The notes under the pieces: generated by a model | The model's database searches: none | The model's input: the letters and a program-made list of their open reading frames with translations, nothing else | What the model was told of the DNA's origin: nothing | Position numbers and translations under genes: made by a program | Part shown: positions 37,544-47,423 of the stretch, in pieces | Numbering within the stretch: position 1 is the stretch's first letter | How the letters are laid out: each line of letters opens with the position of its first letter | Source: Phycisphaerales bacterium | GTDB taxonomy: Bacteria; Planctomycetota; Phycisphaerae; Phycisphaerales; SM1A02 | Assembly: GCA_009691915.1 (NCBI GenBank) | Contig: SIAD01000015.1 | Span: forward strand, 1 to 47,563 | Length of the DNA stretch: 47,563 nt | Reading direction: 5' to 3'

Positions 37544-39448
37544 GTGCGTACTCTGCGCACGATGCGATGGATCGCGGTTTCGGCACTCGTCGTTGCCCTT
37601 CTTCTGGCGATCACTACCTGTGATCGCTCCGCCGAGCGCGCGGAGATCGTCTTCTCCAGTGCCGATGTCTTCACACTTGATGCCCAGCGCATGAGTTACA
37701 TGCAGGACCTTCGCGTCGCACGGGCCATTTACGAAGGTCTGTGCTCGGCGGATGCCGACACTAATGAACCGACTCCCGGAGTCGCCACGCGATGGGAGGT
37801 CTCGCCCGACGGACTCTCCTGGACATTTCATCTTCGAAGCGACGCTCAGTGGTCCACGGGCGACGCGCTGACGAGCCATGACTTCAAAGAGTCATGGCGA
37901 CGGCTCCTGCTTCCCGACATCGCTGCCGACTACGCCGGCCTCCTCTTTGCGGTCCGTGGCGCACAGGAGTTCTTCTCTTGGCGCACACACGCGCTTGCCG
38001 AGTACGCGAAGGGTCCTCAGCGCAACTCGGTGCAGGCGCAGGCACTCTGGAAGGAAACGACGCGGAAGTTCGACGAACTCGTCGGCATCTCGACACCGGA
38101 CCTCCACACACTCGTCGTTCATCTCAATGCCCCTGTTCCATACTGGACCGATCTCTGCGCGTTTCCGACACTTGGCCCGCTTCATCAGCCGACGCTTGAA
38201 CAGTTCATGCGGATCGACCCCGACTCAGCCCAAGTCTCATGGGACCCGGGTTGGACAAAGCCCGGGACGATCGTCACCAACGGCCCGCTACAGCTGGTTG
38301 AATGGAAGTACAAGCGGGGAATGAGACTCGAGCCCAACCCGCGCTATCGGGGGGATCACGCGGTGCCGGGTCAGAGCATCTCGATCGTGCCGATCGAGGA
38401 CGCGAACACCGCAGTCCTCGCCTACGAATCGGGGGCGATCGACTGGGTGAGCGACCTCACTGCGGACTTTCGCGCCGACCTGGCGGAGGCATCGCGACGA
38501 TGGCTCGATCGGCATCGTGATCAGTATGAAAGGCTCATTGAGAGTGGTCTTTCCGTCGACGACGCACTCGCGTCGCTACCCGAGCCCGATCGATCGCTGG
38601 GCGAGCGACGCGATGTTCACGCCTTGAGCGCGTTCGGAACGGATTTCTGGAGTTTCAATTGCCGCAGCACACTGGCCGATGGCCGACCGAATCCATTTTC
38701 AGACCGACGGGTCCGTCGCGCCTTCGCGCTCGCCATCGACAAGCAGACACTCACATCGCGGGTGACCCGCCTGAACGAACCGGTCGCCACCACGCTCGTG
38801 CCGCGGGGATCGATACCCGGATACACCTCCCCGACGGGCTTGTCCTACGACCTCGCGATGGCGCGCGCCGAATTCGCGGCGGCAGGATGGATCGACCGCA
38901 CTGGGGATGGACTCGTGGAAGACACCTCCGGCGAACCCTTCCCGGTCGTGGACATGCTCTACATGACAGGGAATCCGCGAGTCAAGAATATCGCCATCGC
39001 GCTCGCGGCGATGTGGCGCGACGGGCTCGGCGTGCAGTGCGAACTGCGATCAAAGGATGGAAAGTTCGCCAAGGAGGATCTCAGGCGCGGCAACTTCATG
39101 GTTGGCCGAGGCGGGTGGTACGGGGACTACGCCGATCCGACGACATTTCTCGACCTTTCCAAGACTGGCAACGGCAACAACGACCGGGGGTTTTCGTCCG
39201 CCGCGTTTGACACGCTGCTCGAGTCCGCCGCCGTCGAGGTCGATGAGGCGCGGCGCATGGCGATTCTCTCGGAGGCTGAGCGGATGCTTGTCGAGGACGA
39301 GATGCCGATCCTCCCGCTGTGTCAGTATGTCACGCTCTATATGTATGACCCGGCCGAGGTGCGTGGACTCGCCCGACATCCGAGGCTGAGCCAGCCGCTG
39401 TGGCGGCTTCACCGCCGCGTAGATTCGCCTGTCGGAGCGGCACCTTGA
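37544..39448 (+). CDS. peptide ABC transporter substrate-binding protein (OppA-like, SBP family 5)
   Basis: A 634-residue periplasmic binding protein. The N-terminus (MRWIAVSALVVALLLAITTC) is a signal peptide; the Cys could be lipidated, though the preceding Thr is not ideal. Family features are FTLDAQRMSYMQDLRVARAIYEGL, PDGLSWTFHLRSDAQWSTGD and FSDRRVRRAFALAIDK, with WYGDYADPTTFLDL near the C-terminal lobe. These fit oligopeptide-binding proteins. It starts at GTG 37544 or, for a cleaner signal peptide, at ATG 37562. The TGA stop overlaps the TTG start of the permease. The substrate peptide is unknown. Confidence 0.9.
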   Translation: MRTLRTMRWIAVSALVVALLLAITTCDRSAERAEIVFSSADVFTLDAQRMSYMQDLRVARAIYEGLCSADADTNEPTPGVATRWEVSPDGLSWTFHLRSDAQWSTGDALTSHDFKESWRRLLLPDIAADYAGLLFAVRGAQEFFSWRTHALAEYAKGPQRNSVQAQALWKETTRKFDELVGISTPDLHTLVVHLNAPVPYWTDLCAFPTLGPLHQPTLEQFMRIDPDSAQVSWDPGWTKPGTIVTNGPLQLVEWKYKRGMRLEPNPRYRGDHAVPGQSISIVPIEDANTAVLAYESGAIDWVSDLTADFRADLAEASRRWLDRHRDQYERLIESGLSVDDALASLPEPDRSLGERRDVHALSAFGTDFWSFNCRSTLADGRPNPFSDRRVRRAFALAIDKQTLTSRVTRLNEPVATTLVPRGSIPGYTSPTGLSYDLAMARAEFAAAGWIDRTGDGLVEDTSGEPFPVVDMLYMTGNPRVKNIAIALAAMWRDGLGVQCELRSKDGKFAKEDLRRGNFMVGRGGWYGDYADPTTFLDLSKTGNGNNDRGFSSAAFDTLLESAAVEVDEARRMAILSEAERMLVEDEMPILPLCQYVTLYMYDPAEVRGLARHPRLSQPLWRLHRRVDSPVGAAP

Positions 39449-40416
39449 TCGCACTCGTCATCCGCAGGCTCCTGCAATTGCCGCTGGTTCTGGCCACCGT
39501 CCTTGCGGTCACCTTCGCGCTTGTCTGGCTGATTCCCGGCAATCCGATGGAGAACGAGGGTCGACAGCCGCCGCCGGAGATTGCCGCGGCCATGGCCCGG
39601 CAGTACGCGCTGGACAGTCCCGTCTCCTTCTTCGGCAGCTATCTCGCACGAGTGTCCGGCGCTGGGTGGGTCCTCGGTTGGCACGATCGTCCATTCGATC
39701 TGGGACCAAGCCTGCGCCATCCGGACTGGACCGTCAACGAAATCATCGCCGCAGGTTTTCCAGTCTCCGCCAGCCTCGGGCTTGGCGCGATGGCGATCGC
39801 GCTGGTCATCGGCACCGTTGCGGGACTCATCGGCGGACTGCGACCCGGATCATGGGCAGACGCCGCGACACAAGGGGTCGCGCTCGTCGGAATCAGTCTG
39901 CCTTCATTCGTGGTCGGAAGCCTCTTCCTTGTGTTGTTCGCGGCGAAACTGCGGATGTTCCCGATCGCTGGGTGGGGAAGCCTGTCGCACGCGATCCTGC
40001 CGATGGTTGTGCTCTCACTGCCCTTTGCGGCGTACATCGCGCGACTCCTGCGCTTCGGTCTCGTGGAGCAGATGTCGACCGACCATCTGCGCACCGCGCG
40101 GGCCAAGGGGCTCTCCCGTGCTCAGGCGGCATGGCGTCACGCGCTCAAGAACGCATTCCTTCCCGTGCTCTCTTACTTGGGGCCGGCGACTGCCGCGGCG
40201 ATGACCGGGTCGTTCGTCGTCGAGAAAGTGTTCGCGATTCCTGGTCTCGGCCGTCACTTCGTCGAGGCGGTCCTAGGCAAGGACATCACGCTCGTCATGG
40301 GAGTGGTGCTGGTCTACGCCACCCTGCTCGTTGTTCTCAATCTCGCCGTAGACCTGCTCTATGCATGGATCGACCCGCGGATCGAACTGGCGGGTTCGGC
40401 GCAACCACGGAGGTAG
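39445..40416 (+). CDS. oligopeptide ABC transporter permease (OppB-like)
   Basis: A 323-residue membrane protein of the BPD_transp_1 type. It has an N-terminal helix with IRRLLQLPLVLATVLAVTFAL and the conserved LIPGNP. Five further helices follow, with the EAA loop in the cytoplasm at DHLRTARAKGLSRAQAAWRHALKNA, where it contacts the ATPase. The end has ATLLVVLNLAVDLLYAWIDPR, a hallmark of OppB/DppB. The TTG start overlaps the OppA stop (TTGA). OppC and the OppD/F ATPases do not follow; the next gene is a lipoprotein, so partners must be encoded elsewhere. Confidence 0.93.
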   Translation: MIALVIRRLLQLPLVLATVLAVTFALVWLIPGNPMENEGRQPPPEIAAAMARQYALDSPVSFFGSYLARVSGAGWVLGWHDRPFDLGPSLRHPDWTVNEIIAAGFPVSASLGLGAMAIALVIGTVAGLIGGLRPGSWADAATQGVALVGISLPSFVVGSLFLVLFAAKLRMFPIAGWGSLSHAILPMVVLSLPFAAYIARLLRFGLVEQMSTDHLRTARAKGLSRAQAAWRHALKNAFLPVLSYLGPATAAAMTGSFVVEKVFAIPGLGRHFVEAVLGKDITLVMGVVLVYATLLVVLNLAVDLLYAWIDPRIELAGSAQPRR

Positions 40417-40419
40417 ACT
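40414..40419 (+). promoter_or_regulatory. -10-like TAGACT before the lipoprotein gene
   Basis: TAGACT ends 7 bases before ATG 40427, and its first three bases are the stop codon of oppB. No Shine-Dalgarno is placed for this ATG; GGAGG lies further upstream, inside the oppB end. Confidence 0.45.
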
Positions 40420-40426
40420 TCACTCA

Positions 40427-41173
40427 ATGTCCCGAGAATTCACCGGTGCGCGCCTCGTGACTTGTGCCATCACCGCCGGGACTCTCATGATGACCGGCTG
40501 CATGGGCGCTCTCTCGGCCGAGGGTACGAACCGTCTTGAGATCGAACCCCGCCAGTACACCACGGCGTTCGATGCCGCGGCAGGCGCGGCCCGCCAGTTG
40601 GGATACGAGATCGAGGTTGTTGATCGTTCCAATGGAATCATCGAGACACGGCCACGCCATGCTGGTAGTGCTGCCGAGCCATGGCGGATCGACAATGACG
40701 GCCCCAGCGAGGTTGGGGCTAACACGGTCGCCCATCGGCGTCGCAAGATCCGCATCGAGTTCACCCCCGTTGGCGCGACGCTCGATCAAGCCGAGCCAGA
40801 CCCTGTACTCCGCGGGCCAGCGATTCCCGGCAGCACCTTCGCGCAGGAGCGATTCGATCTTCAGACCTGCACGACCCTGATTGAAATGCGCGTGTGGGTC
40901 TACCTCGAACGATCGTTCCGCGAGGGAGTAAAGCCGAGTTCCTACTCCGGTTCTCTGGCGTCGTATTGGTCGAATCCGCTGAGCGTGGCCCCCGCGGGTA
41001 ATCCTGACGGCCCAATCCGCGATAATGCGCAATGGACCCCCGTGGGACGGGATCCGGCCTACGAGCGAACCCTCGCCGGGAAAGTGGCAGCGGCGCTTGC
41101 CGCCGCTCGGGGTGTCGAAAGGGCGGTCGAACCCGCCAAGGATCCGCCACCGGCACCGCCGCCAGTCGGATAA
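40427..41173 (+). CDS. predicted lipoprotein of unknown function
   Basis: A 248-residue protein with a signal peptide ending in a lipobox (LMMTGC, Cys at about 25), so it is probably lipid-anchored. The body starts with LEIEPRQYTTAFDAAAGAARQLGYEIEVVDR and contains GIIETRPR, a pattern seen in small outer-membrane lipoproteins that adopt an alpha/beta fold. The C-terminus is Pro-rich (EPAKDPPPAPPPVG). I do not recognise a named family. It follows oppB by 10 bases but may be transcribed from its own TAGACT. Confidence 0.65.
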   Translation: MSREFTGARLVTCAITAGTLMMTGCMGALSAEGTNRLEIEPRQYTTAFDAAAGAARQLGYEIEVVDRSNGIIETRPRHAGSAAEPWRIDNDGPSEVGANTVAHRRRKIRIEFTPVGATLDQAEPDPVLRGPAIPGSTFAQERFDLQTCTTLIEMRVWVYLERSFREGVKPSSYSGSLASYWSNPLSVAPAGNPDGPIRDNAQWTPVGRDPAYERTLAGKVAAALAAARGVERAVEPAKDPPPAPPPVG

Positions 41174-41271
41174 CCGCGCTCTCCGTACCTCCATCTTTTT
41201 TCTTCACCAATTGACTTTTTTGCTGCTGACCGCACCTTAGATAGGTCAAGGACTTGTTCCGAGACACCCAA

Positions 41272-43200
41272 ATGAAGGATCCACGAACCGTGAACTCCCG
41301 GCCTGCTCTTGTCCATCGAGCGGCTTCTTTCGCCATCGGCTCTCTGGTCGCATTCAGCCAAGTCGCCGTCGCTGGCACGGGAGATCAAGTGCAGGTCCCG
41401 GCAACCCCCACGGACTTCTTGATGCCGGGGACGCAGCCCAACGTCGACAGCATTGCGTTTGAGCCTGTCCAACATTCGAACAACTGTTCATACTGCCACG
41501 GCGGTTATGACGAAATCGGCTCGCCATTCGACACCTGGGTGGCGAGCATGATGGCGCAGTCAGCGCGCGATCCTGTCTGGCACGCGGCGCTGACAATCGC
41601 CAACCGGGATGTCGCCAGCGTCGGTGAACTCTGCATCCGCTGCCATGCACCGGGAGCCTGGCTGGCCGGCCACGGCGCGACCGGAGACCTGACGCAGTTC
41701 GCATCCGAAGACTTTGACGGCATCAACTGCCACTTCTGTCATCGCACGGCGAATCCGGTTGCGGGGCCGTTGAGTGCTGTCGGCTATCCCAACAACTCTG
41801 ACCTCACTCCCGATCCGGAAGTCCTCGATCCGCTGATCGCCGCCGGAGATCTCCCCGCGCCTCGTCAGGGGAACGCGACCTTCGTCGTCGATCCTCACGA
41901 TGTGCGCCGCGGACCGTTCAGCGATGTGCCGATGAACTTCCATGGCGAACCCGAACTCATCTACTCGCCGTACCACTCGGACTCGTCGCAATGCGGAACC
42001 TGCCACGATGTGAGCAACCCCGCCTACTCGACAGGACCCGATGGTCTCCTCCACCTCAATCCGCTTGGCGCAGAGCATCCCTCGATGAATCCCGAAGACA
42101 TGTTTCCCGAGCAGCGCACTTACTCGGAGTGGCTCAACAGCACCTTTGCGACCACGGGAGTCTCCTTCCCCGACAACCGCTTCGGCGGCAACCACGCTAC
42201 GGGGGTCATGAAGACCTGTCAGGATTGCCATATGCCCGACCAACTGGCTGGCGGCTGCGTGTTCTACGACGGGAATCCCAAGACGGAACGACCCGATGTC
42301 CCGCAGCACTCGTTCCTCGGATCCAACACCTGGGTGATCCGCGCGATCGCAACCCAGATGGGTGACGACGCGGAGTTCTTCGGCCTGACACCGAGCCGAG
42401 TCGATGCCTCGGTTGCGCGCAATGTCCAGATGCTGAAGGACGCTTCGGACATGGAGTTGTCGCAGTCGGGCAGCCAGGTTCAGGTCACCATCATCAACCA
42501 GACCGGCCACAAACTACCGACTGGATATCCCGAGGGCCGGCAGGCGTGGGTCAATGTGAGGTTCTTTGATGGTTCGGGAACCCTGATCTCGGAGATCGGC
42601 GGCTACGACTATGTCACCGCGACGCTCGACACCACTGGGACCAAGATCTACCACACTCGGCAGGTCATCAGCGAGGATATTGCCGCAGCGACGCATCTTC
42701 CTGCGGGATCGCTCTCGCATCTCGCGCTCTCCAACCTCGTCGAGTTCGACAATCGCATCCCGCCACGAGGCTTCACCAACGCGGCGTTTGAAGCCGTTGG
42801 ATCCGAACCGGTCGGCTACTCCTATCCGGATGGGCAGTACTGGGACACGACCAGTTACACGATCCCCGCAGGTGCAGCGAGCGCCACGGCGAACTTCTAC
42901 TACCAGACCTCGACGCGCGAGTACATGGAGTTTCTGCGCGACAACACAAATGATGGCACCGGCCCGACGGCGTACTCCCTGTGGGTGCAGCACGGCCGTA
43001 GCGCTCCGGTCGTGATGGACTCTGCAACGATCCCACTTTCAGCATCGAATCCCGCCGATCTTAATGCGGATGGTCAGGTAAACGGCCTCGACATGACGAT
43101 CCTGTTCGCCAACTGGGGCGGTTCTGGGCAGGGGGACATCGATGGCAGTGGTCTAGTCGACGCCGTCGACCTCACCTCGCTCTTGGCAAACTGGAACTGA
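41272..43200 (+). CDS. multihaem cytochrome c-like protein with dockerin-type C-terminus
   Basis: 642 residues from ATG 41272 (a TTG at 41254 would add 6). The signal peptide ends near AFSQVAVAG. Five CXXCH haem sites are seen: CSYCH, CIRCH, CHFCH, CGTCH and CQDCH, at about 72, 121, 153, 241 and 316. They are confined to the first half, as in multihaem cytochrome families around hydroxylamine or nitrite enzymes. A beta-sandwich region follows (about 410-590, VQVTIINQTGHKLPTGYPEGR). The C-terminus carries two Ca-binding dockerin-like repeats, DLNADGQVNGLDMT and DIDGSGLVDAVDLTSLLANWN. The extracellular electron-transfer role is inferred. The partner of the dockerin is not in view. Confidence 0.85.
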   Translation: MKDPRTVNSRPALVHRAASFAIGSLVAFSQVAVAGTGDQVQVPATPTDFLMPGTQPNVDSIAFEPVQHSNNCSYCHGGYDEIGSPFDTWVASMMAQSARDPVWHAALTIANRDVASVGELCIRCHAPGAWLAGHGATGDLTQFASEDFDGINCHFCHRTANPVAGPLSAVGYPNNSDLTPDPEVLDPLIAAGDLPAPRQGNATFVVDPHDVRRGPFSDVPMNFHGEPELIYSPYHSDSSQCGTCHDVSNPAYSTGPDGLLHLNPLGAEHPSMNPEDMFPEQRTYSEWLNSTFATTGVSFPDNRFGGNHATGVMKTCQDCHMPDQLAGGCVFYDGNPKTERPDVPQHSFLGSNTWVIRAIATQMGDDAEFFGLTPSRVDASVARNVQMLKDASDMELSQSGSQVQVTIINQTGHKLPTGYPEGRQAWVNVRFFDGSGTLISEIGGYDYVTATLDTTGTKIYHTRQVISEDIAAATHLPAGSLSHLALSNLVEFDNRIPPRGFTNAAFEAVGSEPVGYSYPDGQYWDTTSYTIPAGAASATANFYYQTSTREYMEFLRDNTNDGTGPTAYSLWVQHGRSAPVVMDSATIPLSASNPADLNADGQVNGLDMTILFANWGGSGQGDIDGSGLVDAVDLTSLLANWN

Positions 43201-43224
43201 GTCCGTCGCGCCCGGCGCACGAAC

Positions 43225-43860
43225 TCAGACGGCACCAAGCGGCTTGGGCAGCGGGTCGGGATAGGTCTCGCTGTAGTCGTCCATCGCTGCCGTGACCACC
43301 TGCGCCGCGCGGTCGAAACCGTAGACATCGCGGATCGTGCTCGCATTGGCTTCGCCGATCCTCAATTTGTAGGTTGAGAAGTAATGCTGGAGCCGCTCGA
43401 TGACCACGGGCGGAATGTCGGCAAGGTCGCGCGCGGCATCCCACACGGGATCGCCTGTGAGCACGGCGATGATCTTGTCGTCCGCTTCCCCCGAGTCGAG
43501 CATCTGAAGCCCGCCCACGACACGCACATCGATGACGATGTCGCTCTTGTCGATGGGGCGCTCGGAGAGGACGCAGATGTCCAGCGGGTCGCCGTCGGCT
43601 CGCTTCGCATGCGGGCTCAGCGCCGCGACGCGCGAGCCGCACAGCGTGCGGGGAATGAACCCGTACAGCATCGGCGGAGTCGAACTGGTGCGCTGGGGCC
43701 GGTCCACCCGCAGGTAGCCGGAGACCTTGTCGACTTCATACTTCACGAGATCGAACGGAGTGATTTCTATGAAGGCCTGAACGATCCCCGGAGGATCCGA
43801 GCCGCATCGCAGGCCATGCCAGGGGTGGGGACGGTTGAGGTGGTATCGGATGGGCTCCAT
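43225..43860 (-). CDS. ppa: inorganic pyrophosphatase (family I)
   Basis: Hydrolyses pyrophosphate to phosphate, driving biosynthesis. The 211 residues have the family I signatures [32 protein letters not shown] (the Asp cluster binding Mg) and [10 protein letters not shown]. An insertion between GFIP and GDPLD is somewhat longer than in E. coli. It lies 14 bases after the tricorn gene and could be co-transcribed with it, but TAGGCT upstream suggests its own promoter. The convergent cytochrome gene ends 24 bases away, and no terminator is seen between them. Confidence 0.94.
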   Translation of the reverse strand: MEPIRYHLNRPHPWHGLRCGSDPPGIVQAFIEITPFDLVKYEVDKVSGYLRVDRPQRTSSTPPMLYGFIPRTLCGSRVAALSPHAKRADGDPLDICVLSERPIDKSDIVIDVRVVGGLQMLDSGEADDKIIAVLTGDPVWDAARDLADIPPVVIERLQHYFSTYKLRIGEANASTIRDVYGFDRAAQVVTAAMDDYSETYPDPLPKPLGAV

Positions 43861-43871
43861 GATGATGGGAG

Positions 43872-43877
43872 AGCCTA
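43872..43877 (-). promoter_or_regulatory. -10-like TAGGCT before ppa
   Basis: TAGGCT ends 11 bases before ATG 43860, and its TAG is the stop codon of the tricorn gene. No Shine-Dalgarno is present. Confidence 0.35.
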
Positions 43878-46800
43878 GCGGGCTGCGGCTACCGGCTTCG
43901 GCCCGAGTGTGCCGACAAGATTCTCGACCGCAGCTCTCAGCTGGCGATCGTTCGAAGATGCCTCATCCTGAGGGGTCTGCTCTACGAGGATGTCAGGGAC
44001 TGCGCCGTGCAGTTCCATGTCGGTGCCGTCGGGGAGATACCAGCCGCGAGTCGGCATTCTAATGGTGGTTCCGTCGAGAAGCGATGCGGAACCAGTCGAA
44101 ATCACCCCTCCGTAGGTGGGCATTCCGACTAGGGTTCCGCGGCGCAGGGTCTTGAACGCGTGCGCGACGATCTCGGCATTCGAGAAACTCTTCTCGTTGC
44201 AGAGCATGTTGACCGGTCCGGCGAACCGTTGAATGAACAGACGATCCTGGGGATAGCCGTCGTGGTGGGTCGGGTCCGACCCGCGCGGCACGGTGTACGC
44301 ATGCACGGGAGCGCAGATCGACGCGAGGAGTCGGTCGGCCGTCCAGCCACCTCCGTTGTTACGGACATCGATCACGAGTCCTTCCTTGCCATCGCAGGCT
44401 GCGTAGAGATCGCGCTCGAACTCGTCGAGTGATTCCTGCCCCATCCCCTCGATGTGGACATAGCCGAGTCGGCCGCCAGACCACTCGTCGACAAGCCGCG
44501 CGTTGCGCTCCTGGGTGGCGCGATATCCGAGTCGGCTGATCGCGCCATCGCTCACGGGGATGATGGCAGTCTCAAATGAGAGGACACCGCGGTCGGGAGT
44601 CGCTCGCTCGACGGAGAAGACAACCTCACGACCGAGTGTTCCCTCCATCCGCGACGAGAGCGTGTCGGAGGGGAGAATCGGTGTGAAGTCGACCGCCGTG
44701 ATGACATCGCCCTCCCGAAGCGCAGTCTTGGCGATGGCTGCGGGCGACTCGGGGGTGATCTTGTCGATGCGCAGTCCCGTCGGCGTCGAGCTGACTTCGA
44801 CGCCGATTCGGCCCTGCGGCAGGACGGTTCTTCCGGGAGTTGCCGGACTCCGAATCCCGAGATGGCTCGCGTTGAGTTCCCCGAGGAGGCGGTTGGCGAC
44901 ATGGTCGAACTCCGATGCCGTGCGCGCGTGGGTCGCAAGTTCTCCGTAGCGCGCGCCCAGCGACTCCCAGTCGAGTCCCTTCATCGAGGGGTGGTAGAAG
45001 TTCTCGCCCATCAGTCGGACTGCCTCGGCAAATTTTTCTTCGACGAGCGCCGCGCGGTCGACGGCGATCGAGGCATCGACTTCGATTGTGTTGCTGGTGT
45101 CTGACTTGCTCGAGCCATCCCCCGATGACGCCGTCGACCCGCCGCCGGTGGTCGGGGTCAGCTGCCCCTTCCCGGAGCTGAGCGTAATCAGCTTGTCGCC
45201 AGTGAGGGTGATCCCCTGCACGCTCACGCGGGGTCCTAGTTTTTTCTGCCCGGTTCCATCCCAGCCGATGACGAAGAGCCCGCCGTCGGACGGGTCGGTG
45301 CCTGTGCCGATGCCTGTGAAGTAGAGCTTGTCGCCGGCGGGGGCGATCTGGAGATTCCCTTCATTGCCGGGAAGCTGCGTCACGCGACGAACTCTGCGAT
45401 AGGCGTCGCCAAGTGCGAGGGTCGGCGCGGTGGCAGGCGCGTCGTCCATCTCGGCCTTCTCTGACTTCTCCGGTTTCTCGGCGGTCTCGGTCTTGTCCGC
45501 GGTCTCGGTTGAACTGTCCTTGGCACTGGAAGCGCCCAGCGGCTTGCGCTTCTTGACCGTCTCAGTCGCATCCTTGAAGTACTTCTCGAGCTCGAACTTG
45601 GCCATGCCGTCGAGCGACTTGTCGAGAAAGACACACCAGACATCCTGTTCTTCGTTGGTCCGCTCTGAGACAAAGGCGAGGATCCGACCGTCCGCGGACC
45701 ATCGCGGGGAGTGGTCGTTGTCCGGATGGCGGGTTACATTGACCGCCGGTGCTGAGTGGTCTGCGGGAACCACAAAGATGTCGCTGTTGAAATCGCGGTC
45801 GGTCATCGTGTAGGCGAACCATCGTCCGTCGGGACTCCAGCGCAGTTCGGTGTCGGGACTCCATCCTTCAGCGACGGTATGAACCTCCTTGGTCGCGAGG
45901 TCCATGGACATGATCGTGCCCCGCCCACGGCGGAACGCTAGGCGCTTGCCGTCGGACGACGGCGTTGGCTGACGGTCATTGAATGGCCCTTCGACCAGCG
46001 ACTTCGTCTCGAAGCGGATCGCCTGGCTCCACCGCTCACTCTTGGGAGGCGCCTTCGCCTTGGGACGCGCCTTCGGCTTGGATTCTTCAGGCGCAGGCGC
46101 TGCGGCTGGTGGTTCGACAGGTGCGGGCGCGTCAATCACAGGTTCTGCTGGTGGCGGCTCGAGCACCTTCGCCGTGTCCGCAACTTCCGCGCGGGTCGTC
46201 GCGACCGAAGCGACCATGATCGACTCGCCGCCGTCCTGATCGCTGGTGAAGTACAGCGTCTCCCCATCGGGACTCCACGCAATCTCGTGTTCGCGTGCGA
46301 TCGCGGAGGTCACTCGGCGCGCGGCAATCTTTCCCTCAATCGGTTTGATCCATAGATCACCAAACGCCACGATGGCGGCGCTCTTGCCATCTGGGTTGAG
46401 GGCTACCTCGGTCGCCGCGGAGGAGAGCGCACGAACCTCCTGCTGATCGATGGTGTCGTCAGGCGCAGTGAACGAAAGCGCCACAGGTTGCGCGCCCGCC
46501 ACATCGAGATCGAGTCGGTAGAGCCTGTCCCAGACGGTGAAAAATGCGCGGCGTCCGTCGCCACTCACCGACAAGTCCTTCACATCTGCGTTCTCGAACC
46601 CAGTGAGTCTGCGCGCGGGCGCGAATGGCTTCGCATCCTGAACAAAGACATTGACTGTCGCGAGATCACGATCTGAGAGGAAGAGGAAGGAATTGTCGTT
46701 CCGCCAGCGACCCCACCCGTCGTTCCCGTCGTGCTCTGTGAGCCGCTGGAACTGGGCATCCGGGTTCGCTTTGGGGTCATACAGCCAGACATCGCAGTCG

Positions 46801-47387
46801 TCGCTGCCGCGATAGCCGCGACGGGCCCAGTCGCTTCCGCCCCGTTCGAAGAGGTAGCGCGATCCATCAGGCGATGGCACCGCCCCAATTCCGAACGCAT
46901 CGTGTCGGCGAATCGGTTCGCCGCCCGAGAGCGGCACGAAGTACGGGCGCGCCGCCCTGAAGAAGTTGTACTCGGGAGTGCCGAAGAACTCGAGTGCCGT
47001 CTCGCCGGTGGGAGTCTTGCCGAATCCCGAAAGCGAGAGTGCCTCGTCAGTGTTGGTCACGCGCTTCAGCGACTGGCCGTTCGAGTCGATCAGGTAGAGA
47101 TTGCGCCCACCGTCGCGCGTGCTCTCGAAGGCGATCATCGATCCGTCGGGACTCCACGCGCTGCGTGCCTCGTCCGCCGGATGGCTTGTCAGGCGCGTTG
47201 CGGCGCCGCCCGTTCCCGGAGCCTTCCAGAGATCGCCGCGCCAGGTGAAGGTGACCCACTGTCCATCGGGACTCGCGGCGGGAAGTCGAGGTAGGTCGAT
47301 TTCGGAAGCGAATGCAAACGATGCGAATTGAAGAGTGACGCCGAGGCAGATCATCCGACAAGCACGGCAAGAGAGGCTCTTCTTCAT
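43875..47387 (-). CDS. tricorn protease-like S41 peptidase
   Basis: A 1170-residue exported peptidase. The signal peptide ([27 protein letters not shown]) leads to PD40/WD40-like propeller repeats (about 30-690: [65 protein letters not shown]). Two low-complexity inserts interrupt it: Pro/Ala/Lys-rich at about 430-470, and Glu/Lys/Ser/Thr-rich at about 615-650. The catalytic half has an S41 N-terminal cap, ELNASHLGI with the candidate His, and a PDZ domain ([19 protein letters not shown]...). The core has [25 protein letters not shown] and the nucleophile region [16 protein letters not shown] (about 1064-1079). It likely degrades peptides in the periplasm. Confidence 0.93.
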   Translation of the reverse strand: MKKSLSCRACRMICLGVTLQFASFAFASEIDLPRLPAASPDGQWVTFTWRGDLWKAPGTGGAATRLTSHPADEARSAWSPDGSMIAFESTRDGGRNLYLIDSNGQSLKRVTNTDEALSLSGFGKTPTGETALEFFGTPEYNFFRAARPYFVPLSGGEPIRRHDAFGIGAVPSPDGSRYLFERGGSDWARRGYRGSDDCDVWLYDPKANPDAQFQRLTEHDGNDGWGRWRNDNSFLFLSDRDLATVNVFVQDAKPFAPARRLTGFENADVKDLSVSGDGRRAFFTVWDRLYRLDLDVAGAQPVALSFTAPDDTIDQQEVRALSSAATEVALNPDGKSAAIVAFGDLWIKPIEGKIAARRVTSAIAREHEIAWSPDGETLYFTSDQDGGESIMVASVATTRAEVADTAKVLEPPPAEPVIDAPAPVEPPAAAPAPEESKPKARPKAKAPPKSERWSQAIRFETKSLVEGPFNDRQPTPSSDGKRLAFRRGRGTIMSMDLATKEVHTVAEGWSPDTELRWSPDGRWFAYTMTDRDFNSDIFVVPADHSAPAVNVTRHPDNDHSPRWSADGRILAFVSERTNEEQDVWCVFLDKSLDGMAKFELEKYFKDATETVKKRKPLGASSAKDSSTETADKTETAEKPEKSEKAEMDDAPATAPTLALGDAYRRVRRVTQLPGNEGNLQIAPAGDKLYFTGIGTGTDPSDGGLFVIGWDGTGQKKLGPRVSVQGITLTGDKLITLSSGKGQLTPTTGGGSTASSGDGSSKSDTSNTIEVDASIAVDRAALVEEKFAEAVRLMGENFYHPSMKGLDWESLGARYGELATHARTASEFDHVANRLLGELNASHLGIRSPATPGRTVLPQGRIGVEVSSTPTGLRIDKITPESPAAIAKTALREGDVITAVDFTPILPSDTLSSRMEGTLGREVVFSVERATPDRGVLSFETAIIPVSDGAISRLGYRATQERNARLVDEWSGGRLGYVHIEGMGQESLDEFERDLYAACDGKEGLVIDVRNNGGGWTADRLLASICAPVHAYTVPRGSDPTHHDGYPQDRLFIQRFAGPVNMLCNEKSFSNAEIVAHAFKTLRRGTLVGMPTYGGVISTGSASLLDGTTIRMPTRGWYLPDGTDMELHGAVPDILVEQTPQDEASSNDRQLRAAVENLVGTLGPKPVAAAR

Positions 47388-47393
47388 GCCACC

Positions 47394-47399
47394 ACTTTA
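47394..47399 (-). promoter_or_regulatory. -10-like TAAAGT before the tricorn gene
   Basis: TAAAGT ends exactly 6 bases before ATG 47387; the spacer is GGTGGC. No Shine-Dalgarno or clear -35 is seen. Confidence 0.45.
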
Positions 47400-47423
47400 A
47401 CCCATATTCAATGCGAATCACTG

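Noticed and set aside
41211-41243. TTGACT ... TAGATA as promoter of the cytochrome gene
   Set aside because: The two boxes are 21 bases apart, too far for a normal sigma70 promoter. The -35 lies in a T-rich stretch where such matches are easy to find.
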